From assembly GCA_036268055.1 (NCBI GenBank), contig DATAUW010000027.1, positions 115,783 to 179,782 of the forward strand: 64,000 nucleotides of DNA, written 5' to 3'. The notes below the pieces were generated by a model, which ran no database searches, was not told the origin of the DNA, and worked only from the letters and a program-made list of their open reading frames with translations. The translations under genes were made by a program, and so were the position numbers. Position 1 is the first letter of the stretch. Each line of letters begins with the position of its first letter. This document shows positions 16,437 through 25,394 of the stretch, in pieces. This DNA comes from Verrucomicrobiia bacterium. Its GTDB lineage: Bacteria; Verrucomicrobiota; Verrucomicrobiia; Limisphaerales; Pedosphaeraceae.

Positions 16437-17465
16437 TTACTTATCGCCAGCCGCTGGCGCATTCGTCATCGCCGCGCCGCGATACGAGCGTTCCACCATA
16501 TCATGCACATCCGCCGAGCGCGGATAGTCCCGCCACAACCAGCGCATCATCTCCGGCATCATCATTCCGCCCTGTTTCTGCCCATGCACACCGATGCCCC
16601 AGCAATAATTCAAATCGTAACCCTTCTTCGTCAGCGCCTCCTCCAGCCGCACATTCTGATAATGCCAATCGCGGTTTTTATCGTAAGTGCCATCCTTGCG
16701 CAACGCGCGCAGATCATTCACGCCGTCCGCCAGAAACACCCGGATCGGCTTGCGCTCACTCTCCATGACCTTCTCGGGAAAAACATACCCGCCGCGAATA
16801 TCCGTGAAACTGCCCACAATACTTAACACCTTGTGAAACTGGTCAGGTCGTTCCCACGCAACCGTAAACGCCGCAATCGCCCCCGAACTCGTTCCCGCAA
16901 TCGCGTGCATGTCCGGGTCCGTCGAAATATTATATTCCTTCGCCAGCACTGGCATGAGTTCCTCGATGAGGACGCGCGCATACTTATCATTGATCCGATT
17001 ATATTCTTCCGGGCGATTGGTATTTTTATCGCCCCAATCCTTGGGCGTCGGCTCCGGCTGCTCCGGCGTGCGGCCCGGATTAATATATACCGTGATGATC
17101 ACCGGTATCTCGCGGCGCCACGTCAGGTTATCAATCACGTTCGGCATGCGGACGCTGCCATTCGTATCAATCATCGCCTGCCCATCCTGAAAAATCATCA
17201 AAGCCGCAGCCTGCTTCGGGTCGTATTGCGCCGGCACATAAACCCAATAGGTATGTTGCGTTCCTGGAAAAACCTGGCTCGGCAAAACGAACGGCCCGCG
17301 CAATTCCCCGTGCGGCACGCCTTCCTGCGGTAGCGAGTCCGGCCCGATCTTGTAAAATTTATCGTCCCCCGGCATCTGCGCCCGCGCGACGGCCAACCCA
17401 CTCACCAAAAAACCCGCGACCATAATTTTCGTGAAAAGCGCCTTGCAGCGAAGATGGAAATGCAT
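16437..17465 (-). CDS. Secreted esterase of the enterochelin-esterase/EstD-like family
   Basis: A 342-aa protein from ATG 17465, chosen because it begins a signal peptide ([20 protein letters not shown], cleavage near ARAQ at 27-30). The longer frame would run back close to the upstream gene. It has an alpha/beta-hydrolase esterase fold (PF00756 type). The N-terminal beta region has [34 protein letters not shown] follows at 91-98; the nucleophile Ser193 sits in GTSSG (191-195) after DMHAIA. The likely catalytic His is in [16 protein letters not shown] near the end. Enterochelin-esterase-like proteins of this sort hydrolyse siderophore or plant ester bonds. No iron genes are nearby, so a feruloyl or acetyl esterase is as likely. 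Extracytoplasmic location is inferred. Confidence 0.82.
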   Translation of the reverse strand: MHFHLRCKALFTKIMVAGFLVSGLAVARAQMPGDDKFYKIGPDSLPQEGVPHGELRGPFVLPSQVFPGTQHTYWVYVPAQYDPKQAAALMIFQDGQAMIDTNGSVRMPNVIDNLTWRREIPVIITVYINPGRTPEQPEPTPKDWGDKNTNRPEEYNRINDKYARVLIEELMPVLAKEYNISTDPDMHAIAGTSSGAIAAFTVAWERPDQFHKVLSIVGSFTDIRGGYVFPEKVMESERKPIRVFLADGVNDLRALRKDGTYDKNRDWHYQNVRLEEALTKKGYDLNYCWGIGVHGQKQGGMMMPEMMRWLWRDYPRSADVHDMVERSYRGAAMTNAPAAGDK

Positions 17466-17517
17466 GGCCAAAAGTGTTCCCAACCCCGCCCCCTGTAAAG
17501 TCCAAAAATTTTCTCCG

Positions 17518-18369
17518 CTATTTCTTAGGCTTAAACACAAACTCGCGGCAATCCGCCAGCCCAAACGTCGCCGGATAACTCGTGCTTCCCGGCGGATTCC
17601 CCGCAATCGTTATCGAGCCGTCCTCAATCCGATAAATCGCATATATTTTTTTGCCGATCATGTCCGCTGATGCGCAATCCGTAACCACGCCGAGAAATTC
17701 CTTCGGTTTCACGCCGTCATGCAATTCAAACGTCCCCTTGAGCCAATCGTTCGAGTCCGTGCCGTGAAACTCAATCGTATTCCCCTTCACCGACATCGTC
17801 GCCGGCCCTTCCTGTCCCTGCGTGATTTCGACCCCGCTCCATTCGCCTTCAAACGCATTCGTCTTGGTCACATCCGCTTTAAGATTCGTCTGGGTCGCAT
17901 GCTTGAAAACAAACTGGCGGCCACCCGCCTGTCCAAACTCTGTAGGAAAACTCGTGCTGCCCGGCGGATTTCCCTCGATAGTTATCGCGCCATCCTCGAT
18001 CCGGTAAATCGCATAAATTTTTTTGCCAATGGCATCAGCCGATACGCAATCTGTGACAACGCCGAGAAGCTCCTTCGGCGTCGCGCCGTCGTGCAATTCA
18101 AACGTCCCCTTGAGCCAATCATCCGCACCCGCCCCATGAAACTCCAAAGTATTTCCCTTGACCGTCAGCGTGGCCGGCCCCGCCTGTCCCTGCGTAACTT
18201 CAAGCCCGCTCCACTCGCCCTCCAACACATTCGTCTTGATCAGGTCCACCGTAAAATTCGCCTGGGCCGCATTCGCCCCTCCCCCATCCGGCGATGCCGA
18301 AAATGCACTAAAAACTCCCACCGCCAAAAATGCGGCAGCCGAAAACGAAACGAGCATCATTTTTTTCAT
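17518..18369 (-). CDS. Secreted protein with two tandem TIGR03067-like domains
   Basis: A 283-aa protein with signal peptide [20 protein letters not shown]. The mature part consists of two copies of a roughly 115-residue unit, about 40-155 and 168-282. Each has GEWSG.E.TQGQ.GPAT, then [21 protein letters not shown] or its variant, [23 protein letters not shown], and GNPPGSTS.P. The two are about three-quarters identical over their conserved parts, so this is a recent internal duplication. The unit resembles the TIGR03067 family of uncharacterised proteins abundant in Planctomycetes. A lipocalin-like fold and ligand binding are possible but unproven. It sits 52 bp upstream of the esterase gene on the same strand and may be cotranscribed. 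Confidence 0.8.
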   Translation of the reverse strand: MKKMMLVSFSAAAFLAVGVFSAFSASPDGGGANAAQANFTVDLIKTNVLEGEWSGLEVTQGQAGPATLTVKGNTLEFHGAGADDWLKGTFELHDGATPKELLGVVTDCVSADAIGKKIYAIYRIEDGAITIEGNPPGSTSFPTEFGQAGGRQFVFKHATQTNLKADVTKTNAFEGEWSGVEITQGQEGPATMSVKGNTIEFHGTDSNDWLKGTFELHDGVKPKEFLGVVTDCASADMIGKKIYAIYRIEDGSITIAGNPPGSTSYPATFGLADCREFVFKPKK

Positions 18370-18473
18370 AACGTGTTTTTTTGTGTGATGTTATCCGTGA
18401 ACTCTCCTGCAATACATCGCCAACCTCCCTGCGCTTTACCAATCTTCGTGACGACTGCCTCGAAGATTCCTAA

Positions 18474-18549
18474 TGGTGGAGCCGAGGGGAATCGAACCCC
18501 TGACCTTCTCATTGCGAACGAGACGCTCTACCAACTGAGCTACGACCCC
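18474..18549 (-). tRNA. tRNA-Ala (anticodon CGC)
   Basis: Read on the minus strand, 76 nt fold as a standard cloverleaf. The acceptor stem is GGGGTCG/CGGCTCC. Its third pair is G-U, the 3:70 identity element of alanine tRNA. The D arm is GCTC/GAGC, the anticodon loop TTCGCAA reads CGC, the T arm is AGGGG/CCCCT with TTCGATT, and the 3' CCA is encoded. The anticodon pairs with GCG codons, which this GC-rich genome uses heavily. Confidence 0.97.
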
Positions 18550-18793
18550 GCACCAATCCGGCAATAATATTATGAGGTTACCCAAACGCAAGGCGAAATG
18601 AGAAAAATAGCTGCGGGGGCGAGCGACCACGCGAACCGTAACTTTATCATACGTCCAAAGCGCATCGGCATAGGTGCTCCACTTTCCTTGCAAACCCGGG
18701 ACTTGAATTTAACTCCACGCGCCCCAAACTTCCGTCGTTGATGTATTCGTCTTACGCACAAATAAAATCATCGGCTCGAACGACGCGCGCCTG

Positions 18794-19525
18794 ATGGATT
18801 CGATTACGATTTACGTAATAGCTGTGATTTTCGCTGCCACGCTGATTCGCTCCGCGCTCGGATTTGGCGAGGCGCTCGTCGCGGTTCCCCTACTGGCGTT
18901 GCGCATTCCGGTGACCGTGGCCGCGCCGCTCGCCGTGCTGGTGTCTGTCCTCGTGGCCGGAGTGATCATAGCTCAGGACTGGCGGAAGATTGAATTGCGC
19001 AGCGCCACCTGGCTGGTGATTTCCGCCCTCTTCGGCATTCCGTTGGGATTGCTGCTGCTAACGCGCGTAAATGAACGCACGGTAAAAATAATCCTCGGCA
19101 GCGTCATCGCCCTGTTTGCGATCTACTCGCTCACGGCCAAAAATAAATTGCACCTGAAAAAAGACCACCCGATGTGGCTGCTGGGTTCCGGTTTTTGTTC
19201 GGGAATTCTCGGTGGCGCTTACGGCATGAATGGTCCGCCCCTGGCCATCTACGGAGCGCTTCGGCGCTGGTCGCCCCAACATTTTCGTGCGACGCTTCAA
19301 GGCTATTTCCTGCCCGCCAGCCTGCTCGGACTGCTCGGCTACGCAGCCGTGGGATTATGGGTTCCCGCCATCACGCGATATTTTGTCCTGTCACTCCCCG
19401 GAGTATTTGTGGGCATCATGATCGGCCGAATGATCAACCACCGCCTGGACGGAACCGGCTTTTTCCGCGCCGTCTATTGCGGCCTCATCCTCATCGGAGT
19501 CGTCCTCATAATGCAGGCTCGCTAA
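18794..19525 (+). CDS. TauE/SafE family membrane permease
   Basis: A 243-aa protein with about eight hydrophobic spans. The family repeat begins with a conserved glycine-rich segment in each half: TLIRSALGFGEALVAVPLLAL (about 16-36) and LGSGFCSGILGGAYGMNGPPLAIY (about 130-153). These belong to the TauE/SafE (PF01925) family, which exports or imports sulfite, sulfoacetate and other small anions or serves in sulfur and taurine metabolism. The substrate cannot be told from sequence, and no sulfur gene is adjacent. It lies downstream of the oppositely oriented tRNA-Ala and starts at ATG 18794. Confidence 0.9.
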   Translation: MDSITIYVIAVIFAATLIRSALGFGEALVAVPLLALRIPVTVAAPLAVLVSVLVAGVIIAQDWRKIELRSATWLVISALFGIPLGLLLLTRVNERTVKIILGSVIALFAIYSLTAKNKLHLKKDHPMWLLGSGFCSGILGGAYGMNGPPLAIYGALRRWSPQHFRATLQGYFLPASLLGLLGYAAVGLWVPAITRYFVLSLPGVFVGIMIGRMINHRLDGTGFFRAVYCGLILIGVVLIMQAR

Positions 19526-19588
19526 AGTTCCTCTGCACCCATGCCGATACAACCAGAAGCCCCTGATCGGGCCGAGGCATATTATATC

Positions 19589-20176
19589 ATGAGCACGGTT
19601 TCCAGCGCCACGAGTTCGGCGGTCAGTTATGCAACTCAACTTGCCCAGTCATCCGCTTTAAAACGGAGCCTGACGAACATCGGCAATGCGATCCAAAACG
19701 GTGACATGACCACCGCCAATTCTTTGCTGACGACTTTCATTCAGCAAAACCCGCAATACGCCGCCAGTTCCAGCAGTTCTTCGCAATCGTCGGACCCGAT
19801 CAGCCAGGATTTTCAAACCTTGGCCGCCGCTGTTTCCAACAACCAAACGGACGCCGCCCAAAGCGCGTGGTCAAAAGTAAAAAGCGATCTCAATAACGAC
19901 GGCGTCAGCCTTTCAACCAGCGCCAATTCCACCGCGCAAATCATCGCTCAGAACAAAGCCTCGACCGACCAAACCATCCTCAGCGACTTATTTGGAAACA
20001 GTTCGAGTGACGGTTCATTGATTGGAACCTTGCTCGGTGGAAGCAGCGACTCCGGCAGCACAACCGGCCTGAGCAGTTCATTGCTCGAATCGTGGGTGAC
20101 TTACCAGCAAGGCGGCAGCGCCACTCCCGCCACGCCCTCCAGCCTCAGCAGCAATATCCTCAATACGCTGGCCTAA
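19589..20176 (+). CDS. Ser-rich hypothetical protein
   Basis: A 195-aa protein from ATG 19589 (MSTVSSATSSAVSYATQL), preferred over an upstream in-frame ATG at 19541 because the shorter form begins the regular sequence and GAGG lies upstream. It is rich in Ser, Gln, Asn and Thr, with no signal peptide or membrane span. Two alpha-helical parts (LKRSLTNIGNAIQNGDMTTANSLLTTFIQQNP and DFQTLAAAVSNNQTDAAQSAWSKVKSDL) resemble TPR-like or hairpin helices. They are joined by Ser-rich linkers (ASSSSSSQSSDP; GSSDSGSTTGLSSS). No domain is recognised. Its stop overlaps the stop of the convergent OprB gene by 4 bp. It follows TauE by 63 bp and may share its transcript. Confidence 0.7.
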   Translation: MSTVSSATSSAVSYATQLAQSSALKRSLTNIGNAIQNGDMTTANSLLTTFIQQNPQYAASSSSSSQSSDPISQDFQTLAAAVSNNQTDAAQSAWSKVKSDLNNDGVSLSTSANSTAQIIAQNKASTDQTILSDLFGNSSSDGSLIGTLLGGSSDSGSTTGLSSSLLESWVTYQQGGSATPATPSSLSSNILNTLA

Positions 20177-21513
20177 AATTCCCAGTGCAGCCGCGCTGCG
20201 AACACGTTCACCGGGCCGCGATCGCGGTTGAACGCTGGGTCCGAGATGAATTGATAATCCAGCGTCGCGTGAATGGTTTTCCAGATTTGAAAATCATAAT
20301 AAGTCTCCAGCGTTTTCTCCCATCCGTAACTCAACGCCCCATCACCCGCCAAAATTCCCACGCCACCGTTTGCGAGAAATTGCTGATGCGTTCCTGAAAT
20401 TCCGCTGAACACTCCCGCCAGCCCAAACGTATCGTTCGCGCGATTCCATAATTCCCCCTTCACGCTCAAGCCCGCGGACATCGCGTAATCCACGTCGCTG
20501 AACATCCAGCCTTCGTTTTTTCCGTCGCTCCAACCCAGCCGCGTGAAGACGCCAAGGTCTTTTACGATCTCCTGCTCCGCGTTCAGGCCAAAACCATATT
20601 TGTAGCGATAAGCGCGCGTCTGGGTGATGTCCACTCCCGGCGCTGACAACGCCGCCGAATAATTTCCCATATGCGCGCGATTCAAATAGCCGAGCAGTCG
20701 CACCGCGCCCGGATGCCCTTGGATGCTGAAACGCCGTTCCAATTCCGTCACCATTGCCCACGCCTCGAGAAAATGTGAATCCAGCGCCGTGCCATTCGCT
20801 ACTTTCGGCACTTGAAAAAATCCATACCGCGCCGCCCAGCCGGGCTCATTCAATTCCACCGCCGCGCCCGTCATGAAACCAAGGCTGTCCGCCGGATAAT
20901 CCCATGCCTCATTCGCCATCAATCCCCAGCTCATGAATTGCGTGCGGGGATCGTTGGCGTAGGAATTATTGTCGAAAATATCTTTCGCGCTCATGCGACC
21001 CACCGTGAATGTCACCCGCGAAATATCTCGCTTGCCCGCCAGTTGAAACTGATCGTCCTCGACCGTTTCCTCGTCGCCACCCAAACCAATCGTTTGCCGA
21101 ATCAATACCCGCGCCAGATTCACATGCGGCACGTCCGTCCCCACACGAAACGCTTCGCCATTGGGAAAACTTTCCACACCCAGCGTCCGGCTCAAACCAA
21201 AGCCCTGCCACATCAAACCGTCCAGATGCGCCTCCGCTCCCCGCCACAAACGCGCGCCGCCCATTAAATCCACCGACACGCTCTCCCGCACCTCGCCGTG
21301 ATTGTGGAGACTGTTCGGCCCTGAATAGTTTGCGGGAAACGACGGATCGCCCTGCACGATGTCCGTGTTTTGCGCATGCCAATTCCAGTTCTGTTGCGCT
21401 TCGCTACTCGCCGCGATCACCGTATTCGTGTCAGCGCCGCCGGAAGCCGCAAAAGATTTTACGGCGCAAAGCACCACGATTGAACTGGCAATAATTAATG
21501 ATCCGTTTCGCAT
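20173..21513 (-). CDS. Carbohydrate-selective porin, OprB family
   Basis: A 446-aa outer-membrane protein. Signal peptide MRNGSLIIASSIVVLCAVKSF ends near AAS. The mature protein starts with QNWNWHAQNTDIVQGDPSFPA and SGPNSLHNHGEVRESVSVDLM. It then has many short beta-strand-like segments (LAGKRDISRVTFTVGRMSAKDIFDNN, LEAWAMVTELERRFSI) and ends in Phe (AARLHWEF), as barrel proteins do. This fits the OprB (PF04966) family, 16-stranded porins that admit glucose and other sugars. Transport of carbohydrates suits the GH13 and GH125 genes elsewhere in the window. Gene is monocistronic and convergent with the Ser-rich protein. Confidence 0.88.
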   Translation of the reverse strand: MRNGSLIIASSIVVLCAVKSFAASGGADTNTVIAASSEAQQNWNWHAQNTDIVQGDPSFPANYSGPNSLHNHGEVRESVSVDLMGGARLWRGAEAHLDGLMWQGFGLSRTLGVESFPNGEAFRVGTDVPHVNLARVLIRQTIGLGGDEETVEDDQFQLAGKRDISRVTFTVGRMSAKDIFDNNSYANDPRTQFMSWGLMANEAWDYPADSLGFMTGAAVELNEPGWAARYGFFQVPKVANGTALDSHFLEAWAMVTELERRFSIQGHPGAVRLLGYLNRAHMGNYSAALSAPGVDITQTRAYRYKYGFGLNAEQEIVKDLGVFTRLGWSDGKNEGWMFSDVDYAMSAGLSVKGELWNRANDTFGLAGVFSGISGTHQQFLANGGVGILAGDGALSYGWEKTLETYYDFQIWKTIHATLDYQFISDPAFNRDRGPVNVFAARLHWEF

Positions 21514-21759
21514 TTGTCCTCAAAAACCCAGCCGCCACCCGCGAGACAATGCGTCAAATCTGAAATCTTAGCGAGCAACAACCCCGCGATAGTTATATAA
21601 TTTCTTAGAACACCAAAGCTTGGCTTTTTGCGGGACTCATTACGCAAAATGCAATGTCCCTTCCATCTTCTTTTGTGACGGCGTTCATCATTTCGTTGGG
21701 TCGCTGATAGATGCACCGCTTTCCTGGCGCTGGCATGCCAAGAGCTACAATACTCCTTT
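21514..21759. other. Non-coding region upstream of the candidate RNA
   Basis: Part of a 414-bp gap between the OprB start and the DUF5069 start. It probably contains the OprB promoter on the minus strand and the promoter of the candidate RNA on the plus strand. A short hairpin TGGCATGCCA is seen at 21731-21740. No ORF is supported. Confidence 0.4.
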
Positions 21760-21869
21760 GGAAAGGCGAGTCGGAAAGTCAGGGAAAGCTGGCGAGCTAC
21801 GAAGGAACAGCCCGTGAAACAACGTCAGCCAGACCGATAAACTGAATTTTGCCTTTCCGTTTTTTTTTT
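21760..21869 (+). ncRNA. Candidate structured RNA ending in a terminator-like U run
   Basis: GGAAAGGC (21760-21767) and GCCTTTCC (21851-21858) are exact complements 83 nt apart, and the second is followed by G and ten T (21860-21869). Within the enclosed region TCGG pairs with CCGA and, nested inside, CTGGC pairs with GCCAG, leaving purine-rich internal segments such as AAAGTCAGGGAAAG. That layout resembles a small RNA or a leader with an intrinsic terminator. The U run ends 58 nt before the DUF5069 start. I do not recognise a known riboswitch or RNA family. Confidence 0.45.
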
Positions 21870-21927
21870 AAATCATGGCGATGGATGCGCGCCTGCGTGC
21901 CCGCGCCATTCCAACACAAATAAAATT

Positions 21928-22404
21928 ATGAAAACACCTATTGAAAATCGCGATCTCACCAAACAACCGCCCCATAGTCCGCACGACCGTTTTGGCGGTT
22001 TCGCGATCATTGGCCGGACCGTGGACAAGTGCAAAGCCAGCATCTCTGGCAAACTCGGCGAATATCATTTTGATTGTCCGCTCGATAATATGCTTTTCGG
22101 TTTCAAAGGCATCACCGGCGAGCAATTCAAGACCGCCGTGACTGCGTCTAAAAATTACGAAGACGTGGCCGAATGGGTGAACAAAAACGGGACTGCGAAA
22201 TCCCCGGAGGAAATCGAAGCCTGGTCGGAAAAGGTCGAACAACTGAAGTTGAAGGACGTGCCTTCGATGAAGGCGCCGGACAAACAAAAGGAAGCCCGGC
22301 AAAATTGCGAAAAACTTGGCTTGGATTTTGACAACGCCACACTGTTCGCCTGGCTGGACGCCGACGACGAAGCGAGCTTCCACTCTGCAATGGCAGCCAA
22401 ATAA
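21928..22404 (+). CDS. DUF5069 domain protein
   Basis: A 158-aa soluble protein. The conserved stretch is PHDRFGGFAIIGRTVDKCKASISGK (18-42 in part), followed by GEYHFDCPLDNMLFGFKGI, and it belongs to DUF5069. Members are small cytoplasmic proteins, common in Planctomycetes, Verrucomicrobia and Acidobacteria, and none has a known function. Residues about 90-155 form two charged helices that contain SPEEIEAWSEKVEQLKLKD and LGLDFDNATLFAWLDADDEA. It follows a candidate structured RNA and ends with a strong terminator directly before the CHAD gene, so it is a separate transcription unit. Confidence 0.85.
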   Translation: MKTPIENRDLTKQPPHSPHDRFGGFAIIGRTVDKCKASISGKLGEYHFDCPLDNMLFGFKGITGEQFKTAVTASKNYEDVAEWVNKNGTAKSPEEIEAWSEKVEQLKLKDVPSMKAPDKQKEARQNCEKLGLDFDNATLFAWLDADDEASFHSAMAAK

Positions 22405-22420
22405 AAGAAAGATCCCGGCG

Positions 22421-22461
22421 ACACCAGTGCGGCTTTTAGTCCGCACTGGTGTTTTGCTTTT
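22421..22461 (+). terminator. Rho-independent terminator after DUF5069
   Basis: A perfect 12-bp stem, ACACCAGTGCGG at 22421-22432 and CCGCACTGGTGT at 22441-22452, with an 8-nt loop and TTTGCTTTT after it. It abuts the CHAD start codon at 22462. Confidence 0.93.
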
Positions 22462-23289
22462 ATGCGCTTTCAAGTCAAATCCGGGAAAAAACTTGCCGGC
22501 GAAATCGCGCGAATCGCCGCGAAGCTCGTCCGCCATATTCGCAAGCGCGTAAAACTTCTCAATCGCGAACCTGGTTCCGAAACGATCCACGAAATCCGCA
22601 TGGCGATAAAAAAACTTCGCGCGTTGCTGCGCCTGATCCGCGATGGTTTCGGCCGGAAATTCTATCGCCGGCAGCACCACTCGTTGCGCGCTCTCGCTCA
22701 TTGCCTTTCGCCCTCGCGCGATGCCGCCGTCCAACTGGCCACGCTGCGCAAACTTCGCCGCCATTGCCACCAACTTTCCGCGGACGACATTTCCGATCTG
22801 GAAAATCGCCTGATCGAAAAAAAGCGGAACACTTCCAAATCCAAGCAGTTATCAAAATCCCAATTCCGCGACACGTTGCGCCAGATCAACCGTTGGCCAT
22901 TCAAAAATCTGAAGAGACGCGACATAAAATTTGGCATCGAGCGCGGCTATCAAAAATTAGTGAAGGCGCGCCACTTGGCGGTGCAGTCGCCCGGCGACGA
23001 AAATCTTCACACCTGGCGCAAACGCGCAAAAAATCTTTATTACGAGTTATTATTGATCAAAAAAATCGGGCCAAAGTCCGCCGACAAACTGGCGCGCCAA
23101 ATCAAGGAATTGGGAAAGTATCTGGGCAACGACCACGACTTGGTGCTCCTGACAAAAGAACTTCACCACGGCTCATCACGGCTCCACCGGCATGTCCACG
23201 CCCGGCGCGCTGAATTTCAAAAACTCGCCTTTCATCACGGTGATTTGATCCAGATGAACGCCGCCATTTTGCTTGGCCCCTGGCGGTAG
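22462..23289 (+). CDS. CHAD domain protein
   Basis: A 275-aa basic protein made of one CHAD domain. Conserved His, Arg and Lys lie on helices in two repeats: RHIRKRVKLLNREPGSETIHEIRMAIKKLRALLRLI (within 24-60), then SLRALAHCLSPSRDAAVQLATLRKLR, and in the second half HTWRKRAKNLYYEL and KQIKELGKYLGNDHDLVLL. CHAD domains bind inorganic polyphosphate through this positively charged surface, and some occur with CYTH enzymes or on polyphosphate granules. No CYTH domain is fused or adjacent. The convergent neighbour is inorganic pyrophosphatase, which is consistent with phosphate metabolism. The start directly follows the upstream terminator, so a promoter must lie in or across that hairpin. Confidence 0.9.
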   Translation: MRFQVKSGKKLAGEIARIAAKLVRHIRKRVKLLNREPGSETIHEIRMAIKKLRALLRLIRDGFGRKFYRRQHHSLRALAHCLSPSRDAAVQLATLRKLRRHCHQLSADDISDLENRLIEKKRNTSKSKQLSKSQFRDTLRQINRWPFKNLKRRDIKFGIERGYQKLVKARHLAVQSPGDENLHTWRKRAKNLYYELLLIKKIGPKSADKLARQIKELGKYLGNDHDLVLLTKELHHGSSRLHRHVHARRAEFQKLAFHHGDLIQMNAAILLGPWR

Positions 23290-23295
23290 AAATCA

Positions 23296-23841
23296 CTACT
23301 CGGATCCTTTTTTATCCCGAAAGCGTTTGATCGAGCGATCAATCATCTCGAACGCCTTATGCTTTCCGCCGATCCCCAGAATTTTAAATTTCTTACCGTA
23401 AAGCTTGTTGTAACTCGTGAAGAAAAATCCGATCTGCGACGCCATCCGCTTGTCAAAACTTTCCTCCTGAAATTCCAGCGGCGTCTCTTTGCTTAACGCC
23501 TGGCCGATGATGCGGTCATTGCGCACTTCACCATCGTCTTCGGTTTGCGTCGCTTTGATGATCGCGATTGGTTGCACCTTTAGCAGGCATCCCGAAATCA
23601 GTGGCTCCTCATTCAAGACCAAAATGTCCAGCGGGTCGCCATCTTCCGCGAGGGTGTTGGGAACGAAACCAAAATTAAACGGAAACATCATTCCCTCCGG
23701 CAGCGCCTTGCTCAAAATAAAAAAACCGGTCTCGGGATCGTACGCGTATTTCACGCGGCTGCCCTTCGGCGTTTCCACGATCACGTTCACGCATTTGTTT
23801 TTTTCCGCGTAGGGCTTCAATTTTTCGATCATCGTTTTCAT
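23296..23841 (-). CDS. ppa: Inorganic pyrophosphatase, family I
   Basis: A 181-aa soluble enzyme hydrolysing pyrophosphate to phosphate. The family signature EDGDPLDILVL (66-76) carries the metal-binding Asp67, Asp69 and Asp72. Upstream, the substrate-binding ETPKGSRVKYAYD (23-35) and FGFVPNT are also present. The length is normal for a bacterial family I enzyme (about 175-200). Start MKTMIEKLKPYAEK at ATG 23841. It removes pyrophosphate formed by biosynthetic reactions, making them irreversible. The gene converges on the CHAD gene with a 6-bp gap between stops. Confidence 0.95.
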   Translation of the reverse strand: MKTMIEKLKPYAEKNKCVNVIVETPKGSRVKYAYDPETGFFILSKALPEGMMFPFNFGFVPNTLAEDGDPLDILVLNEEPLISGCLLKVQPIAIIKATQTEDDGEVRNDRIIGQALSKETPLEFQEESFDKRMASQIGFFFTSYNKLYGKKFKILGIGGKHKAFEMIDRSIKRFRDKKGSE

Positions 23842-24051
23842 GGTTCAGTAAGTATCTCGCCAGATTTTAGCGGATATCATGCCAGTATGAGCTTTCACCC
23901 CTTGATCGCTGATAAGCATTTATTTGCCGCAACTTGCCACAAAACCTTTTGCAAATTGCGAAAATGCTAAATTCAAAACCGTCTTATATGTGCATTAATC
24001 CCCGTTTTATGTGGCAAGCGGCAAGCTAAACACCAATCGCACCGGCAAATC

Positions 24052-25341
24052 TTGAATATCTCTATCACCATTATCGGCGGCGGCATCTCAGGTCTCGCCG
24101 CGGCATGGGAACTTGCGCGAAATGGCGTGTCAGTGACCGTACTCGAAGCAAAACCTGACTTCGGCGGACGCATCCTCACAGTGCAGCACAAGTCCCTTCC
24201 CATTGAACTTGGCGCGGAATTTGTCCATGGCCGCAGTCCTTTGCTGATCGAGGCCATCGGCGCGGCGGGACTCACGACGCATCGCGTTTCCAGCCGCTAC
24301 GAGCATTTTGAAGACGGCGCATTCAAGACCGTGAAACTGTGGGACATGGTGAACAAAGTCATCGCCAAAGTGGATCCGCGCGCGCCGGATGTAGCCTTTG
24401 ACCAATTCCTCGCCACGCAAAATCTCGATGCCCGCACCAGTCAACTGGTCACGGGCTTCGTCGAAGGTTTTGACGCGGCGTATCCCGACCGCATCAGCGC
24501 GCATTCCCTGTTGCGCGCCCATTTCTCCGCCGACCAGATGGATGGTGATTGGCAAGGGCGGATAGACGTGGGCTACATGGCGCTCGTGCATTTTCTCGCG
24601 CGCGAAATCCAGGCGAGAGGCGGACGCCTTATCAAAGGCGCGACCGTGCGTGAAGTTCGCTGGAAAACCGGCCACGTGGAAGTCATCGCCTCGCACGAAC
24701 GCAAAACTAAAAATTTTATTTCGACCGGCGCGCTCGTCACCTTGCCGCTTGGAATTTGGAAAGCGCACACTGTCACGTTCAATCCGCTTCTTTCTGAAAA
24801 ACAATCGGTCGTGCGCGAACTGGAATTCGGCAACGTGATAAAAATCGGCCTGGTTTTTCGCGAGCGTTGGTGGCCCAAAGACATGGGTTTCGTCCAGGCT
24901 CCCGGTGAATTGATCCCGACTTGGTGGACCGATCCGCGCGGGCCCGTCCTTACCGGCTGGGCGGGCGGCCCAAAAGCCGACCTCCTTTCGCACGTCCGAA
25001 ATCTTGAAATGCTGGCGTTGGAAATCCTCAGCGGTATTTACGGTGAGAACCCCGCAGTGCTGCGCTCGCAACTGGTCGCCACCTATCACCATCATTGGGC
25101 CTCCGATCCCTGCGCCCTGGGCGCTTACAGTTATATTCCGGTCAACGGACTCGACCTGCCCAAACTCCTTGCCGCCCCCATCGCCGAAACCCTTTTCTTC
25201 GCTGGCGAAGCGACCGTGAGCGACGCTCAAACCGGAACTGTCTTCGGCGCCTTCGAAAGCGGCCTGCGCGCCGCGCATGAAATCGCGCCCCTGCTCACTT
25301 ATCGCGACACTGTTCACGATTCCCGAAAATTCACCGGCTGA
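24052..25341 (+). CDS. FAD-dependent amine oxidase family protein
   Basis: A 429-aa protein with a TTG start at 24052 (NISITIIGGGISGLAAAWELA). The Rossmann FAD-binding motif GGGISG (8-13) is followed by an acidic residue in LEAKPDFGGRI, and the C terminus has the second flavin segment LFFAGEATVSDAQTGTVFGAFESGLRAA. This is the flavin monoamine oxidase / phytoene-desaturase-like fold. IELGAEFVHG after the FAD region is typical of polyamine and monoamine oxidases. The protein probably oxidises an amine with O2 to give aldehyde, ammonia and H2O2. The substrate is unknown. There is no signal peptide, so it is cytoplasmic. It is not part of an obvious operon. Confidence 0.9.
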   Translation: MNISITIIGGGISGLAAAWELARNGVSVTVLEAKPDFGGRILTVQHKSLPIELGAEFVHGRSPLLIEAIGAAGLTTHRVSSRYEHFEDGAFKTVKLWDMVNKVIAKVDPRAPDVAFDQFLATQNLDARTSQLVTGFVEGFDAAYPDRISAHSLLRAHFSADQMDGDWQGRIDVGYMALVHFLAREIQARGGRLIKGATVREVRWKTGHVEVIASHERKTKNFISTGALVTLPLGIWKAHTVTFNPLLSEKQSVVRELEFGNVIKIGLVFRERWWPKDMGFVQAPGELIPTWWTDPRGPVLTGWAGGPKADLLSHVRNLEMLALEILSGIYGENPAVLRSQLVATYHHHWASDPCALGAYSYIPVNGLDLPKLLAAPIAETLFFAGEATVSDAQTGTVFGAFESGLRAAHEIAPLLTYRDTVHDSRKFTG

Positions 25342-25394
25342 AATCCTTCAGTCGCTCCTGAAATATTTCATTTGCGTATCGGCGCGACGAAAAA

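Noticed and set aside
21720..21870. Cobalamin, glycine, FMN, TPP or c-di-GMP riboswitch
   Set aside because: I compared the conserved cores I remember. None matches beyond short stretches, so only an unassigned structured RNA is claimed.
24130..25317. A 395-codon minus-strand ORF opposite the amine oxidase
   Set aside because: The plus strand has the FAD-binding motif at its start and the flavin C-terminal segment. The minus frame shows none.
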